Shown piece after piece: positions 1 to 13,383 of a stretch of DNA of 64,000 nt. The first letter of the stretch is position 1, and each line of letters opens with the position of its first letter. The stretch comes from Gymnorhina tibicen (lineage: Eukaryota; Chordata; Aves; Passeriformes; Artamidae): contig VXAZ01000607.1 of the NCBI GenBank assembly GCA_013399875.1, positions 248,001-312,000 of the forward strand. Direction: 5' to 3'. The notes below the pieces were generated by a model. The model did no database searches, was not told where the DNA came from, and saw only the letters and a program-made list of their open reading frames with translations. The position numbers were made by a program, and so were the translations under genes.

Positions 1-440
1 GGGAGCGAGGGGAAGGAAAGGAGATGAGTGAGTGCGCTGCCTGCTGCAAATATTGACAGAACCATTATGGGCATGTATAAAACTCCCATTTGCGTGATGC
101 AAGCGGGATAGTCTTTGAATACTTCTGTCTCGAGGAATTCTTTATTTTGCCATAGAAGAAAAATGTTTTCATATTCTCTCCTGCCGTGCAGACCTGCAGC
201 CCGGCGAGCCCTTTTGCCCTTGAGAGCCATAACATTATTTGTTAACATTTTTATGATGCCAAATGGTCTGTGCTAGAACGGGTGCCATTCTTTAGCTGGG
301 AAACCATATGGCATGCCGAGTAATAAATAAGGTATTGTGATAGTTAATGAACCTAATTGCCAGCAAAGGCTTTAATACAGGGAATGTGCTGCTGAGAATT
401 TAGCACCACATTAGAGATGCAGCAGAGCTCCTCTGACTTC
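1..440. other. AT-rich candidate conserved non-coding block
   Basis: No gene is recognised. About 50-400 is AT-rich, non-repetitive and dense in TAAT, ATTTGTTAAC and AATAAATAAGG-type words, the composition typical of vertebrate conserved enhancers. No open frame here resembles a protein. Conservation is inferred from composition only and was not tested by alignment. Confidence 0.25.
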
Positions 441-3400
441 TGAGGCTTAATTTAAGTTCTATATTGCAAACTCCAGAAAATAATTCCAAACCCTCCTGCT
501 GGAAAAGCAACCTGCTGGTAGACTGTGATTATACTGAATTACTAAAATCGCAATCAATTTTATACACTCTGTTAACCCTTGCTGGGGAACTTGACTCTCC
601 AGGAGTTGAGGGGATGCCACTCCAAAGAGGTACCAGAGCCAAGTGAGTTGGAGCATCATGGTCATCATCCTCATCCTCCTCACCATGACTGGTCCTCTTG
701 CCTGGCATCTCCCTCTTCTGGGAAGCACCCCTTTCCCTGGCCCACCCGCCTACCAACCAAGCTGACTGTGGGCAAAGCCAGGAAGAAAAGCCACAATTGT
801 GAACGGTCACTGCTATTTTTCTCTGTGACCAACTAATAACTGCTGTTCCCGCGGCACGGTGGCACCACATGGCAGAAAGTGCTGGTGCTGCCTCGTGGCT
901 CCCAGGAAAAAAGTGCTGGTGCTGCCTCGTGCTCCTGTGGGCAGAGCAGCAGAAGCAAACCTAAAAACACAGTTAAACTTGCTTTTACTCCCTCAGCCCT
1001 GGAGTGAGGAGAGCTCTTCTGGCCTAACAGAATCTCTGGCACTGCTACAGACTGTGAATGTGACCACAAGAGCCCCTTCAGTCCAGAACGCCCTTGGATA
1101 ACTCGCGCCTGCAGAGATGTCAAGATGCCTCCTGTGCATCCCGTGGTGGAGAGGCCACTGCTCCTGCATGGGATCTTTTAAAGCAGCAAGCAGGGATGCA
1201 CAACACCAGGTATTCCCTGTTAGGCTGCTGTGCAGCACACAGAAATCCACAGAAAGACAAGGAGGATATAATGGTGTTGGAAGGGCTATTTTCAAAACCT
1301 GCAGCAATCCCAGGTGCAAACATGGACCTGCTATCCCATGGAGAAAGGATATCCCTTGCCACAGGTCAGAGCTGTGCTGCAGCATGCCTGCACCTTCTCT
1401 GAGGACTGCTCCAAGCACTCCAAGTGCTCATCAGCATTGGAAACCTTCGCTCAGACTCCACACATCATCCCCTGAAATAGCCTCTCTTTGTATGAAAAGC
1501 TGCCCCTGGCTGGCAGCCCCTTTTTAGGGATTCATCCTTCCCCAGAGGCCACCAGCTCCACAGGGAGACCCACAGAGTCCTTGGAGAAGAGCAGCGCTGC
1601 TCCTCCAGCACCTCTGGAGGGGGGAACAGGAGGTTATTGGTTTCTTCCCTGCTCTGATTGCGCTCGGCTGTCCTGCAGTCACGTCCTCCCGCTGACGGCG
1701 GGCAGCCCGGCCCTGCCAGGCAGCGACATCCCGGCTGGAAGCATCAGCGAGGGAGGACAGGAAGGTTCCCTGGTGGGGCTGCCCCTCTCCATCCCTTAGC
1801 ACCAGGTGCAGCTGGGTCCTTGGCCGCCCACAGACCTCTCCTGCCCTGGGCTTCGGGCAGGTGGCACAGGCTCCGTGCGTGCCACAGGGACACAGGGAGT
1901 CAGGGCAGGAGGTGGCCAGGGCCAGCGCACGACAGCAGCATCGAACGGGCAGAGCGGCGAGATAAAGAGCGGCGCAGGGCGGATTTAATACTGTACATAA
2001 ATACACTTTACAGTCTGGGGAAGGCTCAGTGCTAAGAGGAAGCCATTGGAATATTTTATCGTGATGCAGATCGAGTGAAAAGACTGTGAATAAATAAAAG
2101 GGAAGATAATTATTTGATGGAGTTCTCTTAGGATATGCCACAGCAGGGAATACTTACAGAGAATACATATTACTAGAGAGACTCAGCTATTCAAGCATCA
2201 AACTAACCTATAAATTGTCAGAGGAGAAAATTGGAGGAGAGGAATGGATGGGGGTTTGGGCACCGGTCTCATCAGTAACGCCGGGTTGCGCTTTCCACCT
2301 TCCCCATCGCAATTCCCCCTGCCCGAGGAGTCACAGCCCTGAAAAAGGGAAGGCTGCCTCCGATAAATGTCTCTCAGGAATTACGGCCGAGCCACTACAG
2401 TACGGAGATGGTGTCGTTTATCTCCCCGCCATCTGCACGGGCTCGTCGGGCCGGGGTGCAGCCGCCTGCTCCCGGGAAGCCTCGTCTCTCCTGCACTTCT
2501 GCAGGACGAGGAGGTTCGTCAGCACAGCCCAGAGTGGCTCCTGAACGATCCAGCCTCTCCAGGCACCAGGCTCCCGTATCTAACCACACCCTCCAAGGCT
2601 GGCATTCACCTCACCCCCATTTCGGAGGGAATCCCTGCACGGGAAGGGGTTCCCGGCTCTGGGACCAGGCCGGTGCATCCCCACGGGGCATTTCCCAGAG
2701 CCTTTTCCCTTGAGCTGACGGACAACTGCCGAGTCCCAAGCTCTGCCATCCTGGGATCCCTCGACCTCACTTCTCGCCCACTCCCAAGCCAAGGCTCTCC
2801 GAAAAACGCACTTTGTCAAGCCTGAGGATCCTGCGCACACTCGCAGCACTGCTCGGAGCTATCCCCCCTCATTTCGGGCAGCGCAGCAGCATTTCCCTGA
2901 GATCAGAGTGCTTCCTAGAGGCGAGAGAGAGCGCCCAGCGCTCCCTGCCTCCCGCCGGCACAGCTCGCACCAGCCCTGCTGCCCTCCCACCCGGTGCCGG
3001 ATCACTGCTCCCAGCTCACAATCCCTCGGGAATTCTATAAATTTAGATGGCACAGACAAAACCGAAACCGTGCTGATACAGGGTCTGTGGACGACAGCTT
3101 GTTTAATATGGTACCACTCCCGTACTTTTCTTTTTCTCCCCACTATTTTTGGCCCTGTTCGCCACAAAAGCACACCCTCACCCATACTTTCCCTCCTGCA
3201 CAGCGCCAGCTCTCCTTCCTGGAGGCAGGTGAGACAAAAGTGGATACCAGGAGAAGGCTGGGGAACTTTCTGCCCGTGTCTCCTCCTGCCCCATGCCTGG
3301 AACAAGGACCAGGTCTGTGTGGGTGCAAACAGTTTACACCTTTTCCTGACAGGGCTGATGTCATTGTTTCTGAACATCTCCTGTCTCTGTGGGATTGAAG

Positions 3401-6400
3401 GAAACCTCCGGCTCCTTTATGGGGATGATGTAATCGACAGCCTTCGGTTCAAAGAGGAAGCCTCAGGTAATTAGCAGAGGTGCTCATTATTTTCAGCGAG
3501 ACTTGCCACTGCTTCCAAAGCCCTGAGCAGGAGCAAAGCTGGTCTCGAGTGTGGGCTACATTTAGGGCTGGCTCAGACAACACAATCAAAGGCAGCCTGA
3601 CAGTGGCAGGTCTCCCTCCCTCTGCCTGCCAGAAGGGAATTGCTCAGTCACCTGCACCCAGAATAGGACTTTGTCCCTGTTCCTGTCATTAATTTATTGC
3701 CTGTGAATAAGTGGGGCCCCAGAGATGCACAGAGCCCACCTGTTCCCTCACCCGGCTCTGACATTTGGAGCCTCGTCGGCAGGTACCGGCACTGGCAAAT
3801 GGTCCCATAAACCATCCGCTAACGCGGCGCTGCCAACACGTGCCCGCCCTGCTCCCCTCCCTCCTGCAGCCGGGGGGCTGAGGGGAGCGCCCGGCCTGCC
3901 TGTGGGGATGGACACAGGCAACCAAGGCTTTTTAAAATAGATCTCATCTTTCCCTGGTAAAGCAGCTTGAATGCAGTGGTGGGATGCTCAAGGGGATGAG
4001 ACAAAGCACCCTGCTTTTGGTAACGGGGCAGGGCACATGCAGGGGGGATAAACAGCAGTCCCTACTCTGTGTCACCCTTTCAACAGAGGTCATTCTTACA
4101 CCAGTATCACTCTATTTACCCCAAATGCACCGCGCTGCTGTAATCGCTGCCATTCTGGACTCCAAACAAATCGGCCCTAAATGCTTTTCTGTTTTGTTAA
4201 AAGGGGACCGGAGGAGGGCGGTTTTAAAGCTGCCATCGCCGTAATGCAAGGAAATTACCATGTAGGACGCAGAGGCCTGAAAGCTGCACTTAATATCCCA
4301 CACCTTTCCAAATCATTTGTGTCATGACAGTCCCAAAATAACGGTGGCTGGCTGGGATCTGCAGCAGGGACCCCCACTCCTCCCCTTAAGCCCACCACCA
4401 GTACAGGGGTGCCAAGTGCCCTGTCCCCTTCCCAAAGCCCCGACAGGACCAGCAGCACACAGAACCCTGCTCTGCCTCCACCTTCAGCTTTTGGCTTGGC
4501 TGCTGAAGAGCAAAGGCACTGGTGCTCGGTGTCCACAAACCTGGCTGGCTCCATTTATGGACACCTGAGCCTGTGTCAAGCACAGAACATCTCCAAAGTG
4601 TTCCAAAAATGGGCAGTAGGGTAAAATAAAAACTACAGGGTGGCCAGAAACAACACACCCATGTCAGACCTAAACCCACAGGAACCTCAACATTCGACCT
4701 CTTTATTTATCCCTCTTAGTACAGGGAGCACAGAGAGACTCCATGCTAATCCCAGGAAAAGAAAGTTTTTTACAAATAACCTGTAACCAATCCATAGGAG
4801 AGAGAGGAAACTCTCCAACTAAGACAGCCTTTGCTCCAAGGCTCCACAATGGCAGTGCCCAAAGCCACCCCAGCACAGAGCCCTAGCCCACACTGAGCTT
4901 TCCACAGCCACCTACCACACCTCCCAGAGACACAGGGAAGTGCTGCTGGCACAGGAATGCCCTGGCTGAGTGACCTGCTGCTGCCACAGCTCTTCTACAG
5001 AGCTCTGCACCTTCGGGCAGAGGAGAGACAGAGGTTTGGGATGAATCACACCACGACATGTAGGCAAAGTCCCATTAATGGAACCACTCCGAGGCACTGC
5101 GGCTCCTAGTCAAGTACCGGGAGCTGGAAGCCATATTTATGACTGAGATATATCCGCAGAGGGAGCAATAAACCGCAAAGCAAAGTATGAAGGTTTGCAG
5201 CAAACGCTGTAAAGTTTTACACTCCCGAAAACTGGGAATAAAAGATGTACCCATTTAAAGCAGAGTGGATGGAAAGGGTTTGCACAGGACTATAAAACAG
5301 CCTTATAACAGTTAATTGCTACTTTCTTGTTGCAGCCCAGAGAAATTCAAACCAGGAAAAGAATGGCTTAAATCCCCCTCGAAGAGTGGGAGCACAGAAA
5401 GGAGAGCAAGAAGCAGAGAGAGGAGTGCAGGGAACGGGAACCTTTTGTTTGGGATCCTCTGCACCACGTGGAGAAGAGACGCCTTTTGTTCCTGGTGCTG
5501 GGCTGCTCCTGCTCCCCTCTGTGGGCAGAGCCTCTGGGGGCTCCGAGACCCGGAGCAGGGGCCCAGCAGCGTGGCCAGTTGTTAATTACATATCATTTAT
5601 AAGATCCCATTGATGCCCACACAACAGAGGCTCAGCCAAACATCTGTCCCTGGGACGAAGGGGGCAGAGGGAAGGGCACAGCAATGGGTGGGTTCCTCTG
5701 ACCCTGATGGGAACCTTGAAGCACAATATTTCTGACCACAGAAATACAGGGGAAAACTCAAAATGTTTTCTGCAACAACCGAAACAACCAGCCACCTCGA
5801 ACCAACCCCCACAAAAGCAGTAGCACCCAGTGGTGCCCTTAAAGGACACTTATCCTTACCACAGCACCTCCCCAGGCCAGCGTTCTGCCACACAAGCTGG
5901 CTGCTTCCAAACCTCCTCTGGGACGCCAACAGGAGCCATGCTCATAGCAGAGGCCATGTAGAGCCCAATCCAGCAACACCTCGAGATGCTGCAAGCACTA
6001 AAGCACTCCCCCAGCTCCCTCTGCCCTTTATAATCTCCCAGCTGCTGCCCAGGTGAGGGGACGAGGCCAAGGTGCTTCTCCATAGGCTGGGAGAGCTCCC
6101 CTCCTCCCTCCCCAGCCTTCTGCAGGTGCTGCTCCTTTTTTGTGTGATTTTCCCGCTCTGCAGTGGCAGGTTTTGTGTGTTACCCAGAAAGCAGAGGGAT
6201 GCGTTCCTCGCTGTAAACATCGAGACGCTGTTTCTACCCGTCAGAACAGCACTTAGGTGGAGATGACAATGGAGCTCACGCAGCCCTAATCACACACTTT
6301 GATTGAAATAAGAGTACAGGGGAAAATGGAAATCAGATGCCTGGAGCCAAGCTCTCATGGAGCTGGGAAGCTGGAGCGCCAGAGCCATTCCGGGGGCTGC

Positions 6401-6404
6401 CACA
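441..6404. other. Intergenic DNA upstream of the NNMT-like locus
   Basis: I see no exon with a recognisable product. Open frames are short, overlap on both strands and show no family resemblance. Two AT-rich blocks stand out from the GC-moderate background: 2030-2220, and 5050-5335, which contains CCATTAATGG, CATATTTATGAC and AACAGTTAATTGC. Both look like candidate non-coding regulatory elements. The stretch 2280-3050 is GC-richer but has no gene signature. In human the gene on this side of NNMT is ZBTB16; none of its exons is visible. Confidence 0.4.
876..931. repeat. Short direct duplication (22 bp, two copies)
   Basis: The same 22 bases occur at 876-897 and 910-931, beginning AAAGTGCTGG and ending CCTCGTG, with a 34-base offset. 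The spacer starts GCTCCCAGG. This is a small local duplication of no known family. Confidence 0.8.
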
Positions 6405-6765
6405 AGCTCAGGGGCTGGCCCTTTGGGCTGACCTAATAGTGGCCTTCTAGTGCCTGAAGGGAGCCTGCAGGAAAGATGGAGAGAGACTATTTAGAGCATT
6501 TACTATTTACAGCCTGGAGTGACAGGACAAGGGAGAAAAGCTTCACACTGACAGAGAGTAGGTTTAGATCAGGCACTAGGAGGAAATTCTTCCCTGTGAG
6601 GGTGGGGAAGCCCTGGCACAGGTTGCCCATAGAGGCTGTGGCTGCCCCTGGATCCCTGGAAGTGTCCAAGGCCAGGTTGGACGGGGCTTGGAGCAACCTG
6701 GTCTGGTGGAAGGTGTCCCTGCCCACGGCAGGCCAATCCCAGAACATTCTGTGATTCTATGATTC
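6405..6765 (+). mobile_element. CR1 LINE, 3'-end fragment, sense orientation
   Basis: This is the terminal part of an avian CR1 non-LTR retrotransposon. It runs from the segment reading GGGCTGACCTAATAGTGGCC through the typical GGTTGCCCATAGAGGCTGTG, then AGGCCAGGTTGGACGGGGCT and GGTGTCCCTGCCCACGGCAG. It ends in the diagnostic TGTGATTCTATGATTC tail at about 6750-6765. The 5' part is missing, as usual for CR1. The short open frames on both strands inside it are remnants, not genes. Confidence 0.93.
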
Positions 6766-7659
6766 CCAGGACCAGGCAGTGCCAGGCTGGCACTGAGGGC
6801 AGTAAGTCTTGCCAGCTCTGAGATGCTCTGCCACTCCTGCTCAGAGGCCTCTGGGTGCTGACAGTTTGTACTTTTATCCCCAGGTCATGTCATTCAGTGA
6901 ACAAAATCAGGCTCTAAGGATTGAAACCTAAGTACTGCACTGGCCAATGCCCTTGGGTCAGCTTGCCTGGCCAGCAGGGCTCTCGCCGGGCCTCGTGTCC
7001 CAGCACTGCAGTAGCAGGGAGCACTGACTGTTGGCTTTGCTGTCAGAAGAAAACCTCTTTACCACGTTCGTCTTTCAAGCTGATGTCCTTTTTACGCCTC
7101 ACATGCTCAGCAGAGGGTTTGGCAGTGGCAGGTCTGGCTCAGTGAGGGGGTTTGTGAAGCAAATGCACCTTGGATCTACAATTGCACTTATTAGTTTGAC
7201 GATGATGTAGCAGCTCCTCTGCTGCCACTTCTAACGATGGATCCTCAAAAAAGCACAGGCCCGATATATAGATTTGGAGTCGGTAATGAGCCTAAAACTG
7301 TTTGATCATTTCGGCTCCAGCTGGGCGAGTGGGAGGAGGACGAGCTGCTGTGGCGACCTGCCAGCGCAGGAAGTGCGGGGCTCTGCTGCCTCTCTGTGGC
7401 GGTGACGGCGAAGGAGTTGTCACCACCGTGTCCCCTCCGAGCTGCTCAGGACGGCGGGCGAGGGGCTGCCGGCGGCTGCAGAAGTGTTATTACCGAAAAA
7501 GCAAGGCTCAGCAGAAAACTGGAGAGCGAGCCTAAGTTCTGCTGACGAAGGTGTCCAGCTGGAGTGCAGCGAAGCACGCAGAGGGGAGGTACAAACTGAG
7601 AGTACGGCGGGGGCTGCGTGGCACGGGAGGAGCGAGGAGCGGAGCTGGCTCCCGGCAGG
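6766..7659. other. Upstream flank and presumed 5' region of the NNMT-like locus
   Basis: 6766-7150 shows nothing recognisable. 7150-7320 is AT-rich, with GATATATAGATTTGG near 7262. 7320-7650 turns GC-rich and would have been the promoter or 5' UTR of the methyltransferase. No convincing TATA or initiator element can be fixed. Confidence 0.35.
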
Positions 7660-9051
<1,392 letters not shown>

Positions 9052-9144
9052 CGTGGGGCTCTGGGGGGGACAACAGTGCTCAGTCTGGCTTCAAAAAGCC
9101 TTTTTGGTGTAGCCCAGGGGCTCCCAGCCCTTTGTCTGGCACTA

Positions 9145-9150
9145 AATAAA
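9145..9150 (+). promoter_or_regulatory. AATAAA polyadenylation signal of the NNMT-like locus
   Basis: AATAAA lies 94 bases after the old stop codon and is followed by a GT-rich stretch (GCCATGTCTGTGAGC). This is a normal layout for a short 3' UTR and suggests the locus was an ordinary gene rather than a processed copy, in line with its introns. Confidence 0.6.
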
Positions 9151-9175
9151 CTCCTGAGTGCTCCAGCCATGTCTG

Positions 9176-10389
9176 TGAGCTGGGATTTGTGCAGCACATG
9201 CAGCACCCAGGCTTGGGGTAACCCCAGCAGCTCCCCCCAGCCCAGGGACAGGGATAGTGCCTGGAAGGAAGAAGGGTATAATTATATAAATACTTAAAAA
9301 ACAAAAAACCCTGAGACAAACTCCCCAAACAAATAAACCACCAAGCCTCTTCTAAAGCTGAAACTAGCAAGTGGAATTGGTTGAAATCTCAGCAATTTTT
9401 CCAAGTGCCTGCGCATTAAGAGTGCAAACAGGCAGCCAAAGAATGGGGTTTTCCTCCCAAAGCAAAAGTTTCTGGTTTTCCACTTTGCTACTTTGAAGGG
9501 CAAAAAGGGCACTATAGTGACACAAACAAGCACAACAGAATTCCAAGGGCATCTCTGAAGCACCTGAAGTGGTTCCTGTTCTCTCACTGTGCACTTCTCA
9601 AGCCTGGGCTGGGTGAGGCTGCACCAGGCAATGCCTGAGCCCACCAGCTCCTACTGTGGCCTCTGGCCAGGGCCGTGGCACTCGCACGTGGAACGAGCCA
9701 CGATGGCACGAGCGCCACACGCTCCCAGCCAAGCCCGAGGGGACCCAGAGAGGGAAAACAGGCAGAGCAAAGTAAACGAGGCTCCAGGGAAATTAAGGCA
9801 AAGTGGAAGTCCTGGCAAAGCGAGGTAATAATTCCCTTTCTGAACGAGTGACTGTTTGGAATTTAACCAGGCGAACGCGATTAAACCAAATGGATATAAA
9901 TTCTAGGTGCGGTGGCAAGTAATGAAGTGGAGAAAATGAACAGCACCCAATTAACAAGGAAATCGGATCTGCCGCAACGCGTGGGGATCTAATGAAACAT
10001 GAAGGCTCAACTGCCCCTTTCAAAATTTTTCCAGATGGAGAACACCCATTTTACATCCAGCATCTTCTGGGATACCCAGGGGATTGCAGTGGCTGGGGAG
10101 AACCGACCGGATGCTTTCCAAGTCCTTGGAGAAGTGAAATCCCTGGGAAGGCTGGAGCGGGTCCCAGTCTGACAGGATCCAGCCGCAGGAGCAGCTGGGC
10201 TTGGAGCCCCCCGGAGAGAACCCCCCGTGTTCCACCGCAGCACCCCCGGAATGCAGAGCCCTCGCGGCTTCCCTGCTCCCAAAGAACCCATCCGGGGGTT
10301 TTTAACCTGCATCCCGGTTTTCAGCTGGCTGGCCCAGACCCCTTTAGCTCCCCATCAGTTTCACAGCAGCCTGGGAATAACGGGGAAAC
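9176..10389. other. Intergenic DNA between the NNMT-like locus and RBM7
   Basis: I recognise no gene. 9290-9340 is A-rich. 9820-9990 is an AT-rich, non-repetitive block (GGAATTTAACCAGGCG, GGATATAAATTCTAGG, CACCCAATTAACAAGG) that could be a conserved regulatory element. Human C11orf71, which lies between NNMT and RBM7, has no visible counterpart. Confidence 0.35.
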
Positions 10390-10689
10390 GCAGAAAACCC
10401 GGCACTGGCCGCCAAGCGACAGGGCCCGGGCGCAGGCTCGTGATAGGGATGCGCTGTCGCGATAGCGGAGCCGGTGCGCGTGACGCATCAACTACTCCCG
10501 ATGGGCAAACGGGGTCTGTTGCCAGTTACTGGGTAATTACAGGCCACCAGCGAATTCCCGGGGCCTGCAGGCGGGGGCTTCCCACGTCCCGTGTGCCCCG
10601 GCACAGGCGGGCCCATCCCGCCCGGATTCTGCGCCCGCAGCTGCCGCCGAGCCGGTGCTCACGAGGCGCCGGTCCTGCCCACGCTCCCT

Positions 10690-10855
10690 TTCCCGTGCCT
10701 GGCTCCACTCCTATTCCCGTTCCCGGCCCTGGCCCCGTTCCCATGCCCGCGTTCCCTCCTTCCCATGCCCATTCCCGTTCCCGTTCCCCCGTCCCCATGC
10801 CCGTTGCCCCGTCCCCCTTGCCCCGTTCCCGTTCCGCCCCCGCCGGAAGGGGCGG
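10690..10855. repeat. Degenerate CCCGTT/CCCATG hexamer tract, G-quadruplex-prone
   Basis: The plus strand shows imperfect repeats of CCCGTT, CCCATG and CCCGCG. The minus strand therefore carries many GGG runs spaced by three to four bases, meeting the usual G3+N1-7 quadruplex pattern many times over. The tract lies roughly 105-270 bases upstream of the RBM7 ATG. The open frames through it (Pro/Arg/Ser-rich or Gly-rich) are artefacts of the repeat. Confidence 0.75.
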
Positions 10856-10881
10856 GCCCTGCGCGCACGCGCCGCCGCCGG

Positions 10882-10889
10882 TGACGTCA
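10882..10889. promoter_or_regulatory. Palindromic cAMP response element TGACGTCA
   Basis: A perfect CREB/ATF-family site lies 72 bases upstream of the RBM7 start codon inside the CpG island. The position is typical for functional CREs in housekeeping promoters. Binding is inferred from the motif only. Confidence 0.6.
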
Positions 10890-10960
10890 CGACAAGCGCC
10901 GCTCGCGGGGTGGGGGGCGCAGCCGCTGGAGAGCGCGCGCGCTCAGATCTCGGCGCGGCG

Positions 10961-13014
10961 ATGGGGGCAGCGGCTGCCGAGGCGAACCGGACGCTGTTCG
11001 TGGGGAACCTGGACCCCAAGGTCACCGAGGAGCTCATATTCGAGCTCTTCCACCAGGTACCGCCCGGCGCCCGTGCTGTGTGTACCGGGGGAGGACGCGG
11101 CGGGGGGGCCGCGGTCGCCATGGCCGGCGGGGCTACGGCGGCCGCCGCGGGACAGGGTTCGGCGGGGCGCACGTGCTCGGCGGCGGTCGCTCCCTCCCGG
11201 TGTTTGCTTAACGTCTTCGCCCCCGATGCCAGGCGGGTCCCGTGATCACCGTGAAGATCCCGAAGGACCGGGATGGACGGCCCAAGCAGTTCGCCTTCGT
11301 CAATTTCAAGCACGAGGAGTCGGTGCCGTACGGACTGCGGCTGCTTAACGGGATCAAGCTGTACGGGCGGCCCATGCGCATCCAGTTCCGATCAGGTACC
11401 GGAGGGACCTTAAATAACCCGTTTTCTAGAGGGAAAGTGGACTGCTGTCAACTGCCCCCAGCCTGCAGTAGAAACGCAGTTAATCGGGTAAATTGCAGGA
11501 GCCTCTCACCAAGGGGTCCCTCATCTGCCAGCTCTGCTCCTCTCACACACTTCTGTCCCGGTGCTTCCACCAGGGACCGTCTGTCCCTCATGGCCGGTGT
11601 AACCCCCTCGGCTGAGCCTTCTCTTTGGGTTTTTATTGGTTATTCCTGCAGCACCTCTGAGATCTGTTCTAAATTATCACATGAGCATCAAGAATTGCAT
11701 CTGATGGTGGTTAAATGAGGCACATTGGCTACAATATCTCTGCCTTTTCCTGGTGGGAATTAAGACAGTTGCAGTGCCTTATTTTGGTAACTGGACCATG
11801 TGCTTTTGCAGATCACTGACGAAACATGAGAACCAATTAAAAACGTGGAAACTTGAGAGCCAATTCAAAATGGATTAATGTCCTGCAAGTTCACTTCACA
11901 CCCGAGTTCCTTAACTGGTATTCGTGGGTCTCCTGAAATATTTGTCTCTCCCCAGGAAGCAGTCATGCAGCCCAGGATATCAATCCATCCTGTTCCCCGC
12001 TTGGAGCTGCTGGCACCAGCCCTCCTGGGATGCCTCATCCAGCGTCCAGCTGCAGCAGGTATGAGTCTCACCAGCACAGGAGTGTGGAATGGAGATAGAC
12101 ATTGCATGGCTCACAGTGTTCCTGGCTACTTCCAAGTGCAGTTTGGTGTTTCTTCCCTGTGGAGAGAACACCAGTGGGATGCAGATGCCCCTTGGACTGC
12201 AGCACTTGTGTGTTTAAGGCTGAAACTCCTGATCTGTTTTCCCTGCAGGTATGAGAGGGTTCCAGATGGCATGGCTGCACCAGGGTTCCCGTCGAGCCTG
12301 CAAAGACAAGCGGTGGTACGTGCACACGCTCACAGGCACAGGTTGTGGGAATATACTTTTGGAGTGCTGAAATGACAATTCCAGGAGATTTGAATCTCCT
12401 GGAACAGTTGGGAGGGCTCTGGGCTGTGGGAGTCCAGCTGTGGGTGAAGTAGCGAGTAATGGTTATTAAGCTCGCATTCAGTCTCGCTTCCAAGCCAGCC
12501 TGTTCCGTTCTGGTATTTACAGTGTGAGTTAGAGGCCAGCCCAGGGTTTAGTTCAAAAGCACTCCGCTGGGCAGCGAGTGTACCAAACCGAGCGTGCCTT
12601 TCCCTCTTTCCCTTCCAGATGAACAGTGTGGCTCGGCAGCAGCCCCAGTTTGGGGGCAAATACGAGCAGCCCGGCTTTGCCCCTCCTGGCTACCCCCACT
12701 CCTTCCACGCCCCGCCGGGCTCCCCGGGGCCGCGGCGCCCTGAGGGGCCGGCCCTGCGCAAGGGCCGGCTGGGCTCCCACCCCTACCCCCCGGACAGCCG
12801 CCACTTCGGCCGCGAGCGCTTCGGGGAGCGCGGCCCCGACTACGGCCGGGGCAAACGGGATGAGTACGGCTTCGACGAGAGGGGCCACGACGCCGAGCAC
12901 CACTACCGGGGTGGCCGGGAGGAGCACTACGACGACAGGCACCGGGACAGCTGGAGCTACGACTACCGCAGGGAGAGCTACAGAGAGGCCAAGTGGCACT
13001 CGTCGCGGCATTGA
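10961..13014 (+). CDS. RBM7: RNA-binding protein 7 (NEXT complex subunit)
   Basis: RBM7 is the RNA-binding subunit of the nuclear exosome targeting complex (with ZCCHC8 and MTR4), which delivers promoter upstream transcripts and other short-lived RNAs to the exosome. Coding exons are 10961-11056, 11233-11395, 11956-12058, 12249-12315 and 12619-13014. All introns are GT-AG and the frame stays open, giving 274 residues (human 266). The single RRM spans about residues 10-86, with RNP2 LFVGNL (12-17) and RNP1 KQFAFVNF (50-57). The tail is rich in Arg, Asp, Tyr and His and ends in KWHSSRH, close to the human C-terminus. The ATG at 10961 was chosen because MGAAAAEANRTLFVGNL matches the human N-terminus. 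The last exon is unusually GC-rich. Exon 4 is eight codons shorter than in human and lacks the region around human Ser136. Confidence 0.95.
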
Positions 13015-13165
13015 TGGACTCGAGGGCAAAGCAAATGTGACCTGTTTCCCACTGAGTACATGTATAAATCCCACCCCCTGCAAAACCCCCAGTGAAGTCA
13101 CCTTTCAGTGTTTGTAAAAATACCAGCAGTGCAGTCCTGCCAAACTCTGGTCTCAGTATTAAATG
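13015..13165 (+). other. RBM7 3' UTR with ATTAAA polyadenylation signal
   Basis: The non-coding segment after the TGA contains ATTAAA at 13158-13163, the common variant signal, followed by TGTGTT-rich sequence. Transcription may run further, since no AATAAA is seen before the CR1 at 13384. Confidence 0.45.
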
Positions 13166-13383
13166 TGTTAACTCACACTTCAGGGCTTTTCAAGGGGTAA
13201 AAAAGCCGTGGTGAAGTTTTTGAGAAACCACCACTCTGTCCTTGTGTCACAGAGAAGTGCTGTTAGTATTTTTTTAGGAGAAAGGAACATCTGTGTCAGA
13301 TGGAAGGGTCTAACCTTTTAAGCAGAGTCGAGGTGGAACAGATGCTGCCTGGCATCTGCAGCATTCCTCGTGTTTTTTATACA

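Larger units (their letters stand above)
10390..11240 (+). promoter_or_regulatory. RBM7 CpG-island promoter
   Basis: This is a dense run of CG dinucleotides around the first RBM7 exon and first intron, as for a housekeeping gene. It contains a full palindromic CRE (10882-10889), a half-site TGACG at 10481-10485, a degenerate CCCGTT-type hexamer tract (10690-10855) and GGGCGG/CCGCCC boxes. No TATA box is seen. Transcription should start between about 10880 and 10960. Confidence 0.7.

Noticed and set aside
10227..11348. 373-codon plus-strand open frame overlapping the RBM7 promoter and first exons
   Set aside because: It is in a different frame from RBM7, crosses its first intron and the CCCGTT tract, and exists because the CpG island is poor in stop codons.
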